Shown here in pieces: positions 1 through 6,872 of a stretch of DNA of 7,138 nucleotides; the stretch's first letter is position 1; each line of letters begins with the position of its first letter. Made by a program: the position numbers and the translations under genes. Source of the stretch: Aquiluna sp. GTDB taxonomy: Bacteria; Actinomycetota; Actinomycetes; Actinomycetales; Microbacteriaceae. The notes below the pieces were generated by a model that was not told the DNA's origin, did no database searches, and worked only from the letters and a program-made list of their open reading frames with translations. The DNA is taken from contig JAGYIH010000042.1 of NCBI GenBank assembly GCA_018402615.1, forward strand, positions 1 to 7,138, read 5' to 3'.

Positions 1-1
1 T

Positions 2-565
2 GGCGAGGGTTTTAGATTTGGAAGCCAGGGTTCTGGAAATTTTCAAACCCTAGTTGAACTTGGAGCCGCAAACGGTTTTGAAGTTCGTGAGGTAAAGCGC
101 GTTCAAGTAGAAGGTGAAGTGGTTTCCACCACTCGGGTTCGTGAAGAGCTTGACCTGGGCAATGTGAAGCTTGTGAATCAAATGCTCGGTCGAGTCCACG
201 AGGTAAGCGGCATGGTCGAGCACGGGCTAAAAATCGGCAGAAAGATTGGTTTCCCAACTGCCAACATCGCCCGCGATGCCGAAGGTTATCTTCCGCTCGA
301 TGGGGTTTACGCCGGCTGGCTCATCGCAGAGGGTGTTCGCTATCCCGCGGCCCACTCGGTCGGTATCAATGAAACATTTCAGGCGGTTCCGAGGCTGGTT
401 GAATCACACGTTTTAGATGAGACCGAGCTTGATTTATACGACCAGATTATCCAGCTGGAGTTTGTGGATTTTGTGAGGCCGGTTGCTAAGTTTGACGGGG
501 TTGACTCACTTGTTGCCCAAATCCGCCTAGATTTAGTTGTTGTCAGAGAGCAGTTAGGACTATAA
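2..565 (+). CDS. ribF: Bifunctional riboflavin kinase / FAD synthetase, 3' part (5' end outside window)
   Basis: RibF phosphorylates riboflavin to FMN and adenylates FMN to FAD in the cytoplasm. The frame is open from base 2, giving the last 187 residues of a protein usually about 310-330 long; the missing part is the N-terminal nucleotidyltransferase core. Visible first is the end of the FAD synthetase domain: GEGFRFG at the window edge and STTRVREEL at about residues 42-50 of the fragment, matching the family S-S/T-x-I/V-R segment. The riboflavin kinase domain follows: GFPTAN (83-88, ATP/Mg binding), DGVYAGW (100-106), VESHVLD (133-139, with the glutamate usually taken as catalytic) and LDLYDQ. 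The family P-T-F motif reads N-E-T-F here, a small departure. A GTG at 119 would start an internal frame and is not the real start. The stop abuts the next ATG (TAAATG), so the two genes are probably co-transcribed. Confidence 0.95.
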   Translation, partial: GEGFRFGSQGSGNFQTLVELGAANGFEVREVKRVQVEGEVVSTTRVREELDLGNVKLVNQMLGRVHEVSGMVEHGLKIGRKIGFPTANIARDAEGYLPLDGVYAGWLIAEGVRYPAAHSVGINETFQAVPRLVESHVLDETELDLYDQIIQLEFVDFVRPVAKFDGVDSLVAQIRLDLVVVREQLGL

Positions 566-1087
566 ATGAACAAGTTATCTTTTGTTGACTCCGTGAAGTC
601 AGTTTTTGTTAACTGGAGAAAGTTCAAGGGTGCTGCAACAAGACGCGAGTACTGGTTCTTTGTGCTGTTTACCATCCTGATTGGAATCGTGTTCTCCACC
701 ATCGAGTCATTGATTTGGCCGCCTGTTGAAACCGCCGATCTGATAGACGCAATAAACCAGCCCACCCCTATCACCAGTGTGATGGCATTGATTTTGCTGC
801 TCCCAACCCTCTCGGTCACATCCCGAAGGCTTCAGGATGCCGGTTGGTCGGGTAAGTGGCTATTTTTGTATCTGGCACCTCTTGTCCCACTGGCCCTTGG
901 GGTATTTGGGGTAATCAGCTACCTAGAGTCTGCAGTGGTTCCAGAGGTTGAGGCGCTGGCTGTATCGGTTGCCTACTTCGTGCCAACTCTCTTGCTCACC
1001 TTCGCGATTCAGGTGTTTTTATTGGTTCTATGCCTACTTCCCTCAAAGCCCAAGGAAGCTGGGAACAAGTACTCCCCAGAGGCGTAG
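566..1087 (+). CDS. DUF805 family integral membrane protein
   Basis: This 173-residue membrane protein belongs to the DUF805 (YhaH-like) family, whose function is unknown. The family pattern is clear: an N-terminal F-K-G-A-A-T-R-R-E-Y-W segment (20-30) just before the first membrane helix, then LPTLSVTSRRLQDAGWSG (79-96), which matches the conserved arginine-pair and D-x-G-x-S-G signature. Hydrophobic segments lie at about 30-51, 69-84, 98-119 and 130-159, so four helices are likely. The C-terminus ends in a short polar tail with the usual N-K/R-Y (167-169). The ATG follows the ribF stop with no gap, and AGGA at 556-559 lies 6 bases upstream, so this start is well supported. DUF805 genes occur in many contexts, so the position beside ribF does not assign a role. 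Confidence 0.9.
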   Translation: MNKLSFVDSVKSVFVNWRKFKGAATRREYWFFVLFTILIGIVFSTIESLIWPPVETADLIDAINQPTPITSVMALILLLPTLSVTSRRLQDAGWSGKWLFLYLAPLVPLALGVFGVISYLESAVVPEVEALAVSVAYFVPTLLLTFAIQVFLLVLCLLPSKPKEAGNKYSPEA

Positions 1088-1133
1088 AACAAAGGGCTGG
1101 CGCCGAGGCGGCCGGCTGGGGTAAGCTTTCAAA

Positions 1134-1207
1134 GTTGCCGTGTATCGGCCGCGGATAAACAGAGTAAAAGGCAACGGGTTTTTTACGCCGCGCAGCGAAT
1201 CGAAGGA
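1134..1207 (+). promoter_or_regulatory. rpsO 5' leader with possible H-type pseudoknot (candidate S15 autoregulatory RNA)
   Basis: Two perfect complementarities interlock in the 127-base gap before rpsO. Stem 1 is GTTGCC (1134-1139) with GGCAAC (1170-1175). Stem 2 is GTAAAA (1164-1169) with TTTTAC (1181-1186). The 5' strand of stem 2 abuts the 3' strand of stem 1, the contiguous geometry of an H-type pseudoknot that could stack coaxially. The 24-base loop 1 can close a small TATC/GATA hairpin (1143-1146 with 1154-1157). The Shine-Dalgarno GAAGGA (1202-1207) lies 15 bases after stem 2. S15 is known to repress its own mRNA in several phyla, through a pseudoknot in E. coli. A competing pairing, CGCGG (1150-1154) with CCGCG (1188-1192), also exists. 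The pairings are seen directly; regulation is inferred, and chance pairing is possible. Confidence 0.35.
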
Positions 1208-1214
1208 AATAAAA

Positions 1215-1484
1215 GTGTCACTAGATGCAAAAGTAAAAAACGACATCATTGCCCAGTACGCAACTCACCCAGGTGACACCGGTTCTCCTGAGGTTCAGGT
1301 TGCAGTTTTGTCCCAGCGAATCAAGGACCTGACCGAGCACCTGAAGGACCACAAGCACGATCACCACTCTCGTCGCGGTCTACTGCTCATGGTTGGTCAG
1401 CGTCGCCGTTTGCTTGGATACCTGCAGAAGGTAGACATTAACCGCTACCGCGCGCTTATTGAGCGCCTCGGCATCCGCCGCTAA
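1215..1484 (+). CDS. rpsO: 30S ribosomal protein S15
   Basis: S15 is a primary 16S rRNA-binding protein of the 30S platform, contacting h20/h22 and helping to form bridge B4. The product is 89 residues, the standard length. It shows [15 protein letters not shown], then [13 protein letters not shown] and [11 protein letters not shown], ending in the typical [12 protein letters not shown]. The start chosen is GTG at 1215 (M-S-L-D-A-K), 7 bases after GAAGGA at 1202-1207. The same frame is open back to a GTG at 1140, but that would add 25 residues unlike any S15 and would put the leader inside the gene. It is followed by pnp, the classic rpsO-pnp arrangement, with terminator-like hairpins between them. 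Confidence 0.97.
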   Translation: MSLDAKVKNDIIAQYATHPGDTGSPEVQVAVLSQRIKDLTEHLKDHKHDHHSRRGLLLMVGQRRRLLGYLQKVDINRYRALIERLGIRR

Positions 1485-1504
1485 TCAAGTAATCCCCAAT
1501 GTTT

Positions 1505-1526
1505 GCCTAGTTTCCTAGGCTTATTT
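1505..1526 (+). terminator. Possible weak terminator hairpin after rpsO
   Basis: GCCTAG (1505-1510), a TTTC loop, then CTAGGC (1515-1520) form a perfect 6-bp stem beginning 20 bases after the rpsO stop. The following TTATTT is only moderately T-rich, so termination here would be partial. T-A/T-GGCTT is repeated at 1516, 1525 and 1539; its meaning is unknown. Confidence 0.4.
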
Positions 1527-1590
1527 GGCTTACCCTGTTAGGCTTTAGGTTGAGCGATGAAGATTGATTTGCTGGTCTTCGGTGGTGGAT

Positions 1591-1613
1591 CTTGGGAAAT
1601 GCCCCAAGTTTTT
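1591..1613 (+). terminator. Rho-independent terminator between rpsO and pnp
   Basis: CTTGGG (1591-1596), loop AAATGC, CCCAAG (1603-1608), then TTTTT (1609-1613). A perfect 6-bp, GC-rich stem followed directly by a T run is the textbook form. It would end most rpsO transcripts about 105 bases after the stop, so pnp needs read-through or its own promoter between here and about 1720. No convincing -35/-10 pair was seen there. Confidence 0.6.
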
Positions 1614-1632
1614 CTACTGACGATCAGGCAGC

Positions 1633-1647
1633 GGCTCAATCTGAGCC
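1633..1647 (+). promoter_or_regulatory. Stem-loop in pnp leader (proximal to terminator)
   Basis: GGCTCA (1633-1638), loop ATC, TGAGCC (1642-1647): a perfect 6-bp stem with a three-base loop. It is followed by ACAAAAATC, not a T run, so it does not look like a + strand terminator. With the next hairpin it gives the pnp leader two stable stem-loops. Confidence 0.35.
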
Positions 1648-1680
1648 ACAAAAATCTTTACATTCATCCTCGCCAACAGT

Positions 1681-1712
1681 GCGTTCACTCAAACCTTGAG
1701 TGATTAAAACGC
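1681..1712 (+). promoter_or_regulatory. Long stem-loop just upstream of the pnp ribosome binding site
   Basis: TCACTCAA (1685-1692), loop ACC, TTGAGTGA (1696-1703) is a perfect 8-bp stem. It can extend through a five-base bulge by GCGT (1681-1684) with ACGC (1709-1712). The strong Shine-Dalgarno GAGGAGGG (1727-1734) begins 14 bases later and stays unpaired. In E. coli pnp is autoregulated through a leader stem cut by RNase III and then degraded by PNPase. A similar role here is inferred from position only. Confidence 0.35.
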
Positions 1713-1737
1713 GCGTTTATATCAAAGAGGAGGGACC

Positions 1738-3925
1738 ATGGAAGGTCCAGAAATTAAATCAGCCGAAGCAGTAATTGACAACGGCAAATACGGAAAGCGA
1801 ACCATTCGCTTCGAAGCGGGACGACTAGCGCAGCAGGCGCAGGGTTCGGCAGCTGTCTATCTTGACGGCGAAACAATGCTATTTTCAGCAACCAGCGCGA
1901 GCAAGCAGCCAAAGGACAACTTTGACTTCTTTCCGCTAACCATTGACGTCGAAGAAAGAATGTATGCCGCGGGACGAATCCCAGGATCATTCTTCCGCCG
2001 CGAGGGTCGCCCGTCGACCGAGGCCATCTTGGCCTGTCGTCTAATCGACCGTCCACTTCGCCCATCATTCGTTGATGGTCTTAGAAACGAGATCCAGGTC
2101 GTTGTGACCGTCATGGCCATCGAGCCAGATGAGCTCTACGACGTAATCGCAATCAACGCGGCTTCGATGTCGACTCAGATTGCCGGTTTGCCATTTTCCG
2201 GTCCAATCGGTGGAGTGCGAGTAGCGCTTATCGACGGCCAGTGGGTTGCATTCCCTAAGCACTCTCAGCTTGAGAAGGCAGTTTTCAACATGGTTGTTGC
2301 CGGAAGACTAATTGGCAGAAAACGGTAAGAAGACATCGCAATCATGATGGTTGAGGCAGAAGCTTCCGAGAACGCTTGGGATCTAATCAGAACAGGGCAC
2401 CCAGTCGCTCCAAACGAGGAAGTTGTTTCTCAAGGTCTGAGGCCTCAAGCCATTCATCAAGGAATTGATTTTGGCTCAGCAGAAACTTGCCGCTATGGCT
2501 TCTCGCGAGGCAGGTAGCTGCCGGTGTTCCTGCCACCGACGAGTTCTGCGACGGTTGAAGAAACTCAAGCCGATCTTGCTCGTATCTACCAGGTAGCTGA
2601 CAAAGCAGTCTCGTCAGGACCAGGACGAAGCATAAGGCTTCGGTCAAGGAAAGATGGCCGCAACTGTTTCTGAAGAAGAAATGGCAATGTTTAGCGCGGC
2701 CTACAAGTCCGTGACCAGAAGGTCATGCGTCACCGTGTTCTTGAAGAGAGGGAATTCGTATCGATGGCCGTGGTCTTCGTGACATCCGTCAGGTGGATGC
2801 TGAAGTTTCGGTTATTCCTCGAGTTCACGGTTCGGCTATCTTCCAGCGTGGAGAGACCCAGATCCTTGGTGTTACAGCCTTGAACATGTTGAAGATGGGG
2901 CAGCAGATTGACTCACTCTCACCGGTGACCAAAGAAGCGCTACATTACTGCAACTACAACTTCCCTCCATACTCAACCAGTGAAACCGGTCGAGTTGGGA
3001 ACTCAAAGCGTCGCGAGTCGGACCTGGTGCACTAGCTGAGCGTGCGCACGGTTTCAGTTTCTTCCGTGAGGATGATTCCCGTATGCCATTCGTCAGGTAT
3101 CCGAGGCCCTTGGGTCAAACGGTTCGACCTCGATGGTTCTGTTGTGCATCGACTCTTTCTATGCCTGAATACCGGTGTTCCACTAAAGGCACCGGTTGCA
3201 GGTATTGCTATGGGTCTAATCTCCGACACCGTGGATGGCAAGGTTCGCTACGCAGCTTTGACTGACATCTTAGGTGCAGAAGATGCACTTGGAGACTATG
3301 GACTTTAAAGTTGCCGGTACCTCTGAGTTTGTTACAGCTATCCAGCTGGACACCAGAAGCTTGATGAATTCTGTTCGGTATTGGATGGGGCACTGCTTCA
3401 GGCCAAGGGAAGCAAGACTTCACATCCTTGGAGTCATGAACCAGGCAATCTCTGAGCCAAGACGAGATGGCGCCAACCGCGCCTCGCGTTATCGCCGTGA
3501 AGATTCCGCTGGATAAGATCGGTGCAGTCATTGGGCCTAAGGGCAAGATGATCAACCAGATCAGGACGACACCGGAGCTGACATTTAATGAGGACGACGG
3601 AACCGTTTACATCGGTGCCGTTGACGGACTTAGCTTCCCGCTGATGCTGCCAGGCAGCCATCAACGCGATCGCCAACCCTCACGTTCCAGAAATCGGCGA
3701 GCGATTCCTGGGAACCGTTGTGAAGCTAGCCACCTTCCCGGTGCCTTTGTTCCTTTGGTTCAGGTCGCGATGGCCTGCTACACATCTCGGAGCTAAAGAA
3801 GATGGCCGGCGGCAAGCGAGTCGAGAACGTCGAGCGTGCTCGAGGTGATCGGCGTATTCAGGTTGAAATCTCAGATTGACGACCGTGGAAAGCTATCACT
3901 GCCGGTTGATGCAGATCAAGCGTAA
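1738..3925 (+). pseudogene. pnp: Polyribonucleotide nucleotidyltransferase (PNPase), full-length but with many frameshifts (probable sequence errors)
   Basis: PNPase is the trimeric 3'-to-5' phosphorolytic exoribonuclease of mRNA decay. ATG 1738 follows GAGGAGGG (1727-1734). The frame is clean for about 192 codons: first RNase PH domain with [20 protein letters not shown] and [10 protein letters not shown] (residues 85-94). It then breaks into the stop at 2326. Moving between frames recovers the rest in order: IAIMMVEAEAS (from 2335), the helical linker, the second RNase PH core with [12 protein letters not shown] (about 2850), G-S-T-S (3121-3132), [10 protein letters not shown] (about 3267) and M-D-F-K-V-A-G-T, the KH domain with G-P-K-G (3533-3544), then S1 with GERFLGTVV and [15 protein letters not shown]. 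It ends in PVDADQA and TAA at 3923-3925. About 18 net frame changes occur, including near 2314, 2330, 2438, 2448, 2516, 2603, 2652, 2714, 2749, 3297, 3461, 3738 and 3876. Total length fits about 728 residues, normal for Actinobacteria. As written it gives only a useless fragment (1738-2328); an intact gene in the organism is likely. Confidence 0.9.
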
Positions 3926-4630
3926 ACAAAACCTTTATGTCGAGATTATTCTCCCGTTAGAACAATCCTGATCTTTCGTTCACCGCTTCAGGGGGCTCTT
4001 CTGTTCGCAGAAGCGTCCTCCCAAGCGGTGTTCACTGACGACAGAGCAGGTTCCGGGCAGCCAGAGCGTTTCAGTATCCTTTTCGGTGGCTGTTGGCTCG
4101 CGCGACGAGACGTGAATAATCACTTTGGTTCCACTCACTTTTAGAGCATCTTTTGTTCGGGCTGCAAAGCGCCACGATGGACATCGCGATAGCCTTCGAT
4201 TCGGTTGGGGGCTCGTCCAATGCCTCAACCGGCAAAGGCACACCTCTTACTACGCCCAGAGTTTCCCAAGGCCCTGCCAATTGCCGTGGAGGTGATTGCG
4301 GACATGCTGACCTCGAGCTTGATTGACGAGACTGAGTTTGAAAATGAGCGTCGGTAATTCTTGAAGAGCTCGCGATGAACGATGATGACCCCCAGGATGT
4401 GGTGCACGAGGCGTTTTCAACCGCCGTACTCGGCGATCACCCGCTGGAAGACCAATTGGCGGCACGGTGGAAACATCACCGCCGTTTCAAGAGGTGCGGT
4501 TTGGGGCTTACTATCAAAACAACTATCGTCCGCAGGATCTGGTTGTTGCCGCGGCTGGAGCGGTTGATCACCGGGAACTTATCAGCTGGTCGAAAAGGCC
4601 TTTCTGAAGCGGGTTGGGTTGGGTTAGCCT
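2314..4630. other. Segment with dense single-base indels across pnp and pepR
   Basis: Within this stretch the conserved protein frame changes about thirty times, whereas more than 2.3 kb before it and 2.5 kb after it show none. Most events are one-base losses or gains, several in short runs: one T missing in the HFLEH codons at 4139-4143, one A missing in GAAAAG at 2649-2653, one A extra at 2602-2605. Some places also carry substitutions or small clusters, for example 2930-2960, 3010-3090, 3350-3400 and 4110-4126. Conserved residues persist between shifts. The sharp edges and even density suggest a patch assembled from a single low-accuracy read; real decay cannot be fully excluded from sequence alone. 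Confidence 0.85.
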
Positions 4631-5255
4631 CGAATCCTGTTCCCAGAAGGTGCTGCACCCGGCCAAAATTTCTCGTGGTGCCAGCTTCAGGATTCATCGT
4701 CCAATTTCACAGGTGAACATTTTGGTTGGCTCCGAGGGTCTTTATGTTGACGATCCAAGAAGGTATGCCATGGGTGTTTTGAATACAGTCTTGGGTGGCG
4801 GTATGAGCTCGAGGCTGTTCCAGGAGATTCGTGAAAAGCGTGGACTGGCCTATTCGGTTTACTCGTTTAACCAGGGCTACTCCGATGCCTCAACCTTTGG
4901 CCTTTACGCGGGTTGCTCGCCTGCCAAGGCCCAGGAGGTCACGGAGCTCATGATTGCCGAACTTGAGAAGGTCGCCAATAGCGGTGTCACGCCGGATGAG
5001 CTGAGCCTTGCCAAGGGAAATATTGCTGGGTCGCTGGCTCTAAAGTTTGAATCCAACCAGGCCAGAATGTCTAGGTTGGCAAGCGCGGAAATAGTGGCGG
5101 GGGAGTTCATGGACCTGGATGACACCATCGCACGCTTTGATTCGGTCGAGCTGCCCGAGGTTCAGGATTTGGCTCAGGATCTTATTTCAAGGGCTCGATC
5201 GATTGTTGCCGTTGGAGATGTAACCGAATCGATGTTCGAGAAGTTCGTCAAGTAG
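3937..5255 (+). pseudogene. pepR: M16 family zinc metalloprotease (pitrilysin/processing-peptidase type), frameshifted in its N-terminal half (probable sequence errors)
   Basis: This is a homologue of the M16B peptidase next to pnp in Actinobacteria (PepR in M. tuberculosis). The probable start is ATG 3937, 11 bases after the pnp stop; allowing two shifts, the N-terminus reads MSEIILPLEQ then PDLSFTASGG. Next come RRSVLPSGV, TTEQVPGSQS and VAVGSRDE, then the inverted zinc motif H-F-L-E-H at 4136-4149, where one missing T makes an in-frame TAG. AIAFDSVGGSSNASTGK and VILEELAMNDDDPQ (about 4354-4395, with the likely third zinc-ligand glutamate) follow, then DLVVAAAGAVDH. About 12 frame changes occur between 3941 and about 4610. 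The C-terminal domain is clean: RPISQVNILVGSEG, LGGGMSSRLFQEIREKRG, LAYSVYSF, ending at TAG 5253-5255. Total length is about 439 codons, usual for the family. Read literally, only 4614-5255 (213 aa, no zinc site) is open. Confidence 0.88.
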
Positions 5256-5279
5256 ATTTTTTGTAGATAGATTTATCTC

Positions 5280-5999
5280 GTGTCAGTCAAAATCTCAATC
5301 CTCGGCTCGTCCGGCCGGATGGGTCAGCTGACCCTCAAGCTCATCGAGCAGTCACCTGACCTTGAGCTTCACTCGGCACTAACCTCCAAGAACTCGGTTG
5401 CCGAGTCAATGGGTGCGGATTTACTGATTGATTTGACCAAGCCCGAGGCATCAACTGCGATTGTGGACTACGCGATAAAAAACAACCTAAGACTCTTGGT
5501 TGGAACAAGCGGTTGGACCAAAGAAAAACTCGCCGCCGTTGAAAAACAAATTATTGGGTCTTCGGCAACCGTGACAATCATTCCTAACTTCTCTATCGGA
5601 TCAGTTCTAGCAACCAAGTTTGTTGCCGAGGCTTCAAAATACTTTGACCAAATCGAAATAACCGAGACCCACCACCCTAAGAAACTAGATGCACCTTCTG
5701 GAACCTCGCTTTTTACATCGCAGGCTATTTCCGCTTCAAGAGGCGGTAGGCCAGCCAGCCCGGTGACCGAAAATAACCAGGCGCCAGTTTTCAACGGTAT
5801 TCCAATCACTAGCCTTCGAATCGAAGGCGCTCACGCCGAGCAGGAAGTATCTCTGGCGGCAACAAACGAGAGCTTGTATGTCAAGCACGTCGTAACCTCG
5901 CACGAGGTTTACTCCCAAGGAATATTGCTGGCAATCAAAAAAACCATGGAGCTAACCGGTCTAACAGTTGGGCTGTTGCCACTGCTTGAGGATAGGTAA
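5280..5999 (+). CDS. dapB: 4-hydroxy-tetrahydrodipicolinate reductase
   Basis: DapB reduces 4-hydroxy-tetrahydrodipicolinate to tetrahydrodipicolinate with NAD(P)H, in the diaminopimelate/lysine pathway that feeds peptidoglycan. The product is 239 residues, close to the roughly 245 of actinobacterial DapB. Seen: the dinucleotide loop GSSGRMG (9-15), GTSG (75-78), NFSIG (103-107), and the catalytic segment ETHHPKKLDAPSGT (129-142). H131 and K135 correspond by spacing to the E. coli catalytic pair H159/K163. The tail shows ITSLRIEGAHAEQEV and SQGILLAI. The family S-R-x-x-F-A-x-G near the end reads S-H-E-V-Y-S-Q-G, slightly divergent. The GTG start lies 24 bases after the pepR stop and has no evident Shine-Dalgarno, so translation may depend on coupling or local low structure. 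No shift is seen, in contrast to the upstream neighbours. Confidence 0.96.
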   Translation: MSVKISILGSSGRMGQLTLKLIEQSPDLELHSALTSKNSVAESMGADLLIDLTKPEASTAIVDYAIKNNLRLLVGTSGWTKEKLAAVEKQIIGSSATVTIIPNFSIGSVLATKFVAEASKYFDQIEITETHHPKKLDAPSGTSLFTSQAISASRGGRPASPVTENNQAPVFNGIPITSLRIEGAHAEQEVSLAATNESLYVKHVVTSHEVYSQGILLAIKKTMELTGLTVGLLPLLEDR

Positions 6000-6458
6000 T
6001 TGAACTCAGCCAAGGCAGGTGCCCTTTTCATGACGGCACTGGTGCTTGTGTATCTGGTGCTTATTGCCGAGCGCTCCTACGCACTAATTCTTTCGCAAGA
6101 TGTAATCGGTATTGCCCTGGGGTCCCTAATGCTTTTTTTGCCAGCGGTCGCCTTTTGGGCAATTGCCATGGAGCTTCGGTTTGGGCTTCGCATTGAAAAG
6201 CTTGGCAAGGTTTTGATGGAAGAAAATGCCTGGCCTCGGTTTGATTTTGAGTACCGACCATCTGGGCGTCCAACCAAGGCCTCGGCCGAGGCCATATTTG
6301 ATGAGTATCGCAACAATGTTGAAGCGGATGAGAAAAATTGGCGAGCCTGGTTTGCACTCGGCTTGGCCTATGACGCGGCGGGGGATCGAGCTCGGGCTAG
6401 AAAATCAATGCGGGAAGCAATTGCCTTAGCGAATAACCCCAAGACGCTTGAATCCTAG
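6000..6458 (+). CDS. Membrane-anchored protein with a C-terminal tetratricopeptide-like repeat
   Basis: I do not recognise a named family for this 152-residue protein. Two hydrophobic segments (about 8-27 and 35-58) should anchor it in the membrane. A charged linker follows (59-95), then helical sequence (96-148) with WRAWFALGLAYDAAGDRARA, which fits a tetratricopeptide repeat: small residues at the expected A/G positions and the following REAIALANNP. It is probably a scaffold or partner protein. The TTG start at 6000 touches the dapB stop (TAATTG) and is supported by GAGG (5988-5991) 8 bases upstream, so it is likely co-translated with dapB. Its last 33 bases overlap the 3' end of the convergent DUF4395 gene. 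No functional link to DapB is shown by the sequence. Confidence 0.82.
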   Translation: MNSAKAGALFMTALVLVYLVLIAERSYALILSQDVIGIALGSLMLFLPAVAFWAIAMELRFGLRIEKLGKVLMEENAWPRFDFEYRPSGRPTKASAEAIFDEYRNNVEADEKNWRAWFALGLAYDAAGDRARARKSMREAIALANNPKTLES

Positions 6459-6872
6459 ATACATCTGGCAACCTAGGCAGTAGGCAAATACCGCGTTTAA
6501 GAACGCAGCGATGAACGCTGCTGCTGCGGCAATCGGCAAGGCGTTCGGTACGGCAAGCAAGTGAAGAACCAATCCGGTGCCGGTGACAATCAATCCAACA
6601 ACCTGGGCAAAGTGCACGGGCTTTGGAGCCTCTAGCTCAGTGGGTTCCTTGAGTACTTTCCTGAGGGTGTATTTGTAGAGGTAGCTGTAGGGGTGCTTCG
6701 CAGGACCGAGCAAAGAGCCAAAGGTGAACATCACAACTGCAAAGGCCATAATGCCAAGGGCAATGTTGATTGTTTCGGGAGCGAGAGAGAAGTAAATAAC
6801 CAAAACCATCAGGATCGAAGTGATTCCGGCTCCAAATCTTGGTCCTCTTGGGTCTAGTTGCTTGGGTGTCAT
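6426..6872 (-). CDS. DUF4395 family integral membrane protein
   Basis: This 148-residue protein matches DUF4395: an N-terminal DPRGPRFGAGITS (7-19), four likely membrane helices (about 14-31, 36-55, 89-107, 112-131), and the family ending FLNAVFAYCLGCQMYL (124-138). The paired cysteines C132 and C135 in C-L-G-C resemble a redox CxxC motif. The middle carries H-F-A-Q-V-V-G-L (87-94). The function is not established; fusion or adjacency to thioredoxin-like proteins, as here, suggests the cysteines exchange electrons with that partner. The ATG overlaps the stop of the upstream gene by four bases (ATGA), and GGAG lies just upstream, so translation is probably coupled. The TAA stop lies inside the end of the convergent TPR gene. 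Confidence 0.88.
   Translation of the reverse strand: MTPKQLDPRGPRFGAGITSILMVLVIYFSLAPETINIALGIMAFAVVMFTFGSLLGPAKHPYSYLYKYTLRKVLKEPTELEAPKPVHFAQVVGLIVTGTGLVLHLLAVPNALPIAAAAAFIAAFLNAVFAYCLGCQMYLGFKRLGVIR

Noticed and set aside
379..819. 146-codon - strand open frame across ribF and the DUF805 gene
   Set aside because: It lies antisense to two well-supported genes that abut each other; its composition (many S/T) is typical of an antisense shadow.
1098..1118. GC-rich inverted repeat (GCCG-AGG-CGGC) after the DUF805 gene as a terminator
   Set aside because: The stem is only 4 bp and is followed by G/C-rich sequence without a T run.
1140..1214. Upstream GTG extension of rpsO
   Set aside because: It adds 25 residues not found in S15 and ignores the Shine-Dalgarno at 1202-1207 that fits the GTG at 1215.
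1657..1685. Promoter for pnp with TTTACA as -35
   Set aside because: At 17-base spacing the -10 would be TGCGTT, a poor match; not enough to call a promoter.
2314..4630. Programmed ribosomal frameshifting or a recoding system
   Set aside because: There are about thirty shifts in both directions at sites with no common slippery motif, across two unrelated genes; no recoding mechanism works at this density.
2387..4700. Several 60-115 codon open frames on both strands in the broken region (for example 3208-3555 and 4476-4697 on the - strand)
   Set aside because: They are shadows of frameshifted pnp and pepR; the + strand alternate frames reproduce known PNPase and M16 motifs and the - strand ones resemble nothing.
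1738..5255. Insertion or transfer event disrupting pnp-pepR
   Set aside because: Gene order, total lengths and stop/start spacing are all normal; no inserted block, inverted terminal repeats or transposase-like sequence is visible.
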